The position numbers and the translations under genes are program-made. From assembly GCA_021157985.1 (NCBI GenBank), contig JAGGVM010000092.1:1-6298 (forward strand): a stretch of 6,298 bases of DNA, written 5' to 3'. Source of the stretch: Nitrososphaerota archaeon. Its GTDB lineage: Archaea > Thermoproteota > Nitrososphaeria_A > Caldarchaeales > Wolframiiraptoraceae. Positions 6,156 to 6,298 of this stretch are shown in pieces (the first letter of the stretch is position 1; every line of letters starts with the position of its first letter). The notes below the pieces were generated by a model, which saw only the letters and a list, made by a program, of their open reading frames with translations, did no database searches and was not told the origin of the DNA.

Positions 6156-6298
6156 ATGGAAGACCTAGTTCGCCTCGCTGTTGACGAGGCCCTGAAAGCC
6201 GGAGCTAAATACGCTGAAGCGAGATACCAGAAAGACGTGAGCGAGAGCGTTGTTCTTAAGAACGGGGTCCCGGAGATCTCCGCGAGATCCTTCGAGGA
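6156..6298 (+). CDS. TldD/PmbA-family metalloprotease-like protein, N-terminal part only
   Basis: The frame runs from ATG at 6156 through 47 complete codons to the window edge. The residues MEDLVRLAVDEALKAGAKYAEARY (in part), then SESVVLKNG and PEISARSFE, match the conserved start of TldD/PmbA proteins: a helix, then 'GA.YA..R', then a strand with 'S....KNG..E..S'. Known: TldD and PmbA (TldE) form a heterodimeric protease that degrades unfolded peptides or trims modified ones; TldD carries the zinc-binding motif and PmbA does not. The deciding motif lies beyond the window, so I do not choose between them. A GTG at 6129 is in frame but would add nine poorly conserved residues upstream of the family start. 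It has its own candidate promoter and is probably not functionally tied to the one-carbon genes. Confidence 0.85.
   Translation, partial: MEDLVRLAVDEALKAGAKYAEARYQKDVSESVVLKNGVPEISARSFE

Noticed and set aside
5828..6157. Minus-strand open frame of 109 codons covering the metF end and the sRNA
   Set aside because: It is antisense to conserved metF codons, resembles no family I know, and has no promoter or ribosome binding site; treated as a chance frame.
1..6298. CRISPR repeats, insertion sequences, defence or phage genes
   Set aside because: No regularly spaced repeats, inverted-repeat ends, transposase or phage motifs are seen; the window is densely packed with metabolic genes.

Overview
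The window looks like a piece of a thermophilic archaeal chromosome, of a TACK-type lineage (Thermoproteota, Korarchaeota or Bathyarchaeia-like). I cannot fix the lineage without 16S. The evidence is archaeal TATA/BRE-like promoters about 30-35 nt before start codons, short or absent leaders, GGAGGTG-type ribosome binding sites inside operons, a TTG start, AGG/AGA-rich arginine codons, archaeal-type serine hydroxymethyltransferase and split methionine synthase genes, and a textbook archaeal C/D box sRNA. Base composition is about even and similar throughout. Nothing suggests an insertion element, prophage or recent transfer.

Layout: (1) bases 1-869, the C-terminal part of an AmmeMemoRadiSam-system radical SAM enzyme, cut by the left edge. 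(2) 920-2880, a two-gene operon encoding split methionine synthase. The first gene resembles the MetE N-terminal domain and lacks zinc ligands; the second is the zinc-binding catalytic core. They overlap by 4 bp. (3) 2872-4167, glyA on the minus strand, overlapping the core metE gene tail to tail by 9 bp. (4) A 65-bp divergent promoter region centred on one near-symmetric TATA box. (5) 4233-6013, a two-gene operon: a multi-pass membrane protein resembling an ECF-transporter S component, then a methylenetetrahydrofolate reductase with an N-terminal four-cysteine MetV/MTHFR_C-type domain. (6) 6014-6155, an intergenic stretch holding a previously unmarked C/D box sRNA with its own promoter. (7) 6156 to the right edge, the start of a TldD/PmbA-family gene.

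How the genes fit together: GlyA makes the methylene-pterin from serine, MetF reduces it to the methyl-pterin, and the MetE pair would use a methyl group to make methionine from homocysteine. The window is thus a compact one-carbon/methionine module. The membrane protein may import a vitamin or precursor for it, possibly a folate, but this is inferred from position only.

The most striking item is the sRNA at about 6046-6110. It has perfect C, D', C' and D boxes, guide spacers of 13 and 12 nt, and a D-guide that pairs over 11 nt (one G-U wobble) with the conserved 5' end of archaeal 16S rRNA. This predicts 2'-O-methylation at the equivalent of E. coli U13, in the central pseudoknot. The D' guide has a weaker possible match to the peptidyl-transferase loop of 23S rRNA.
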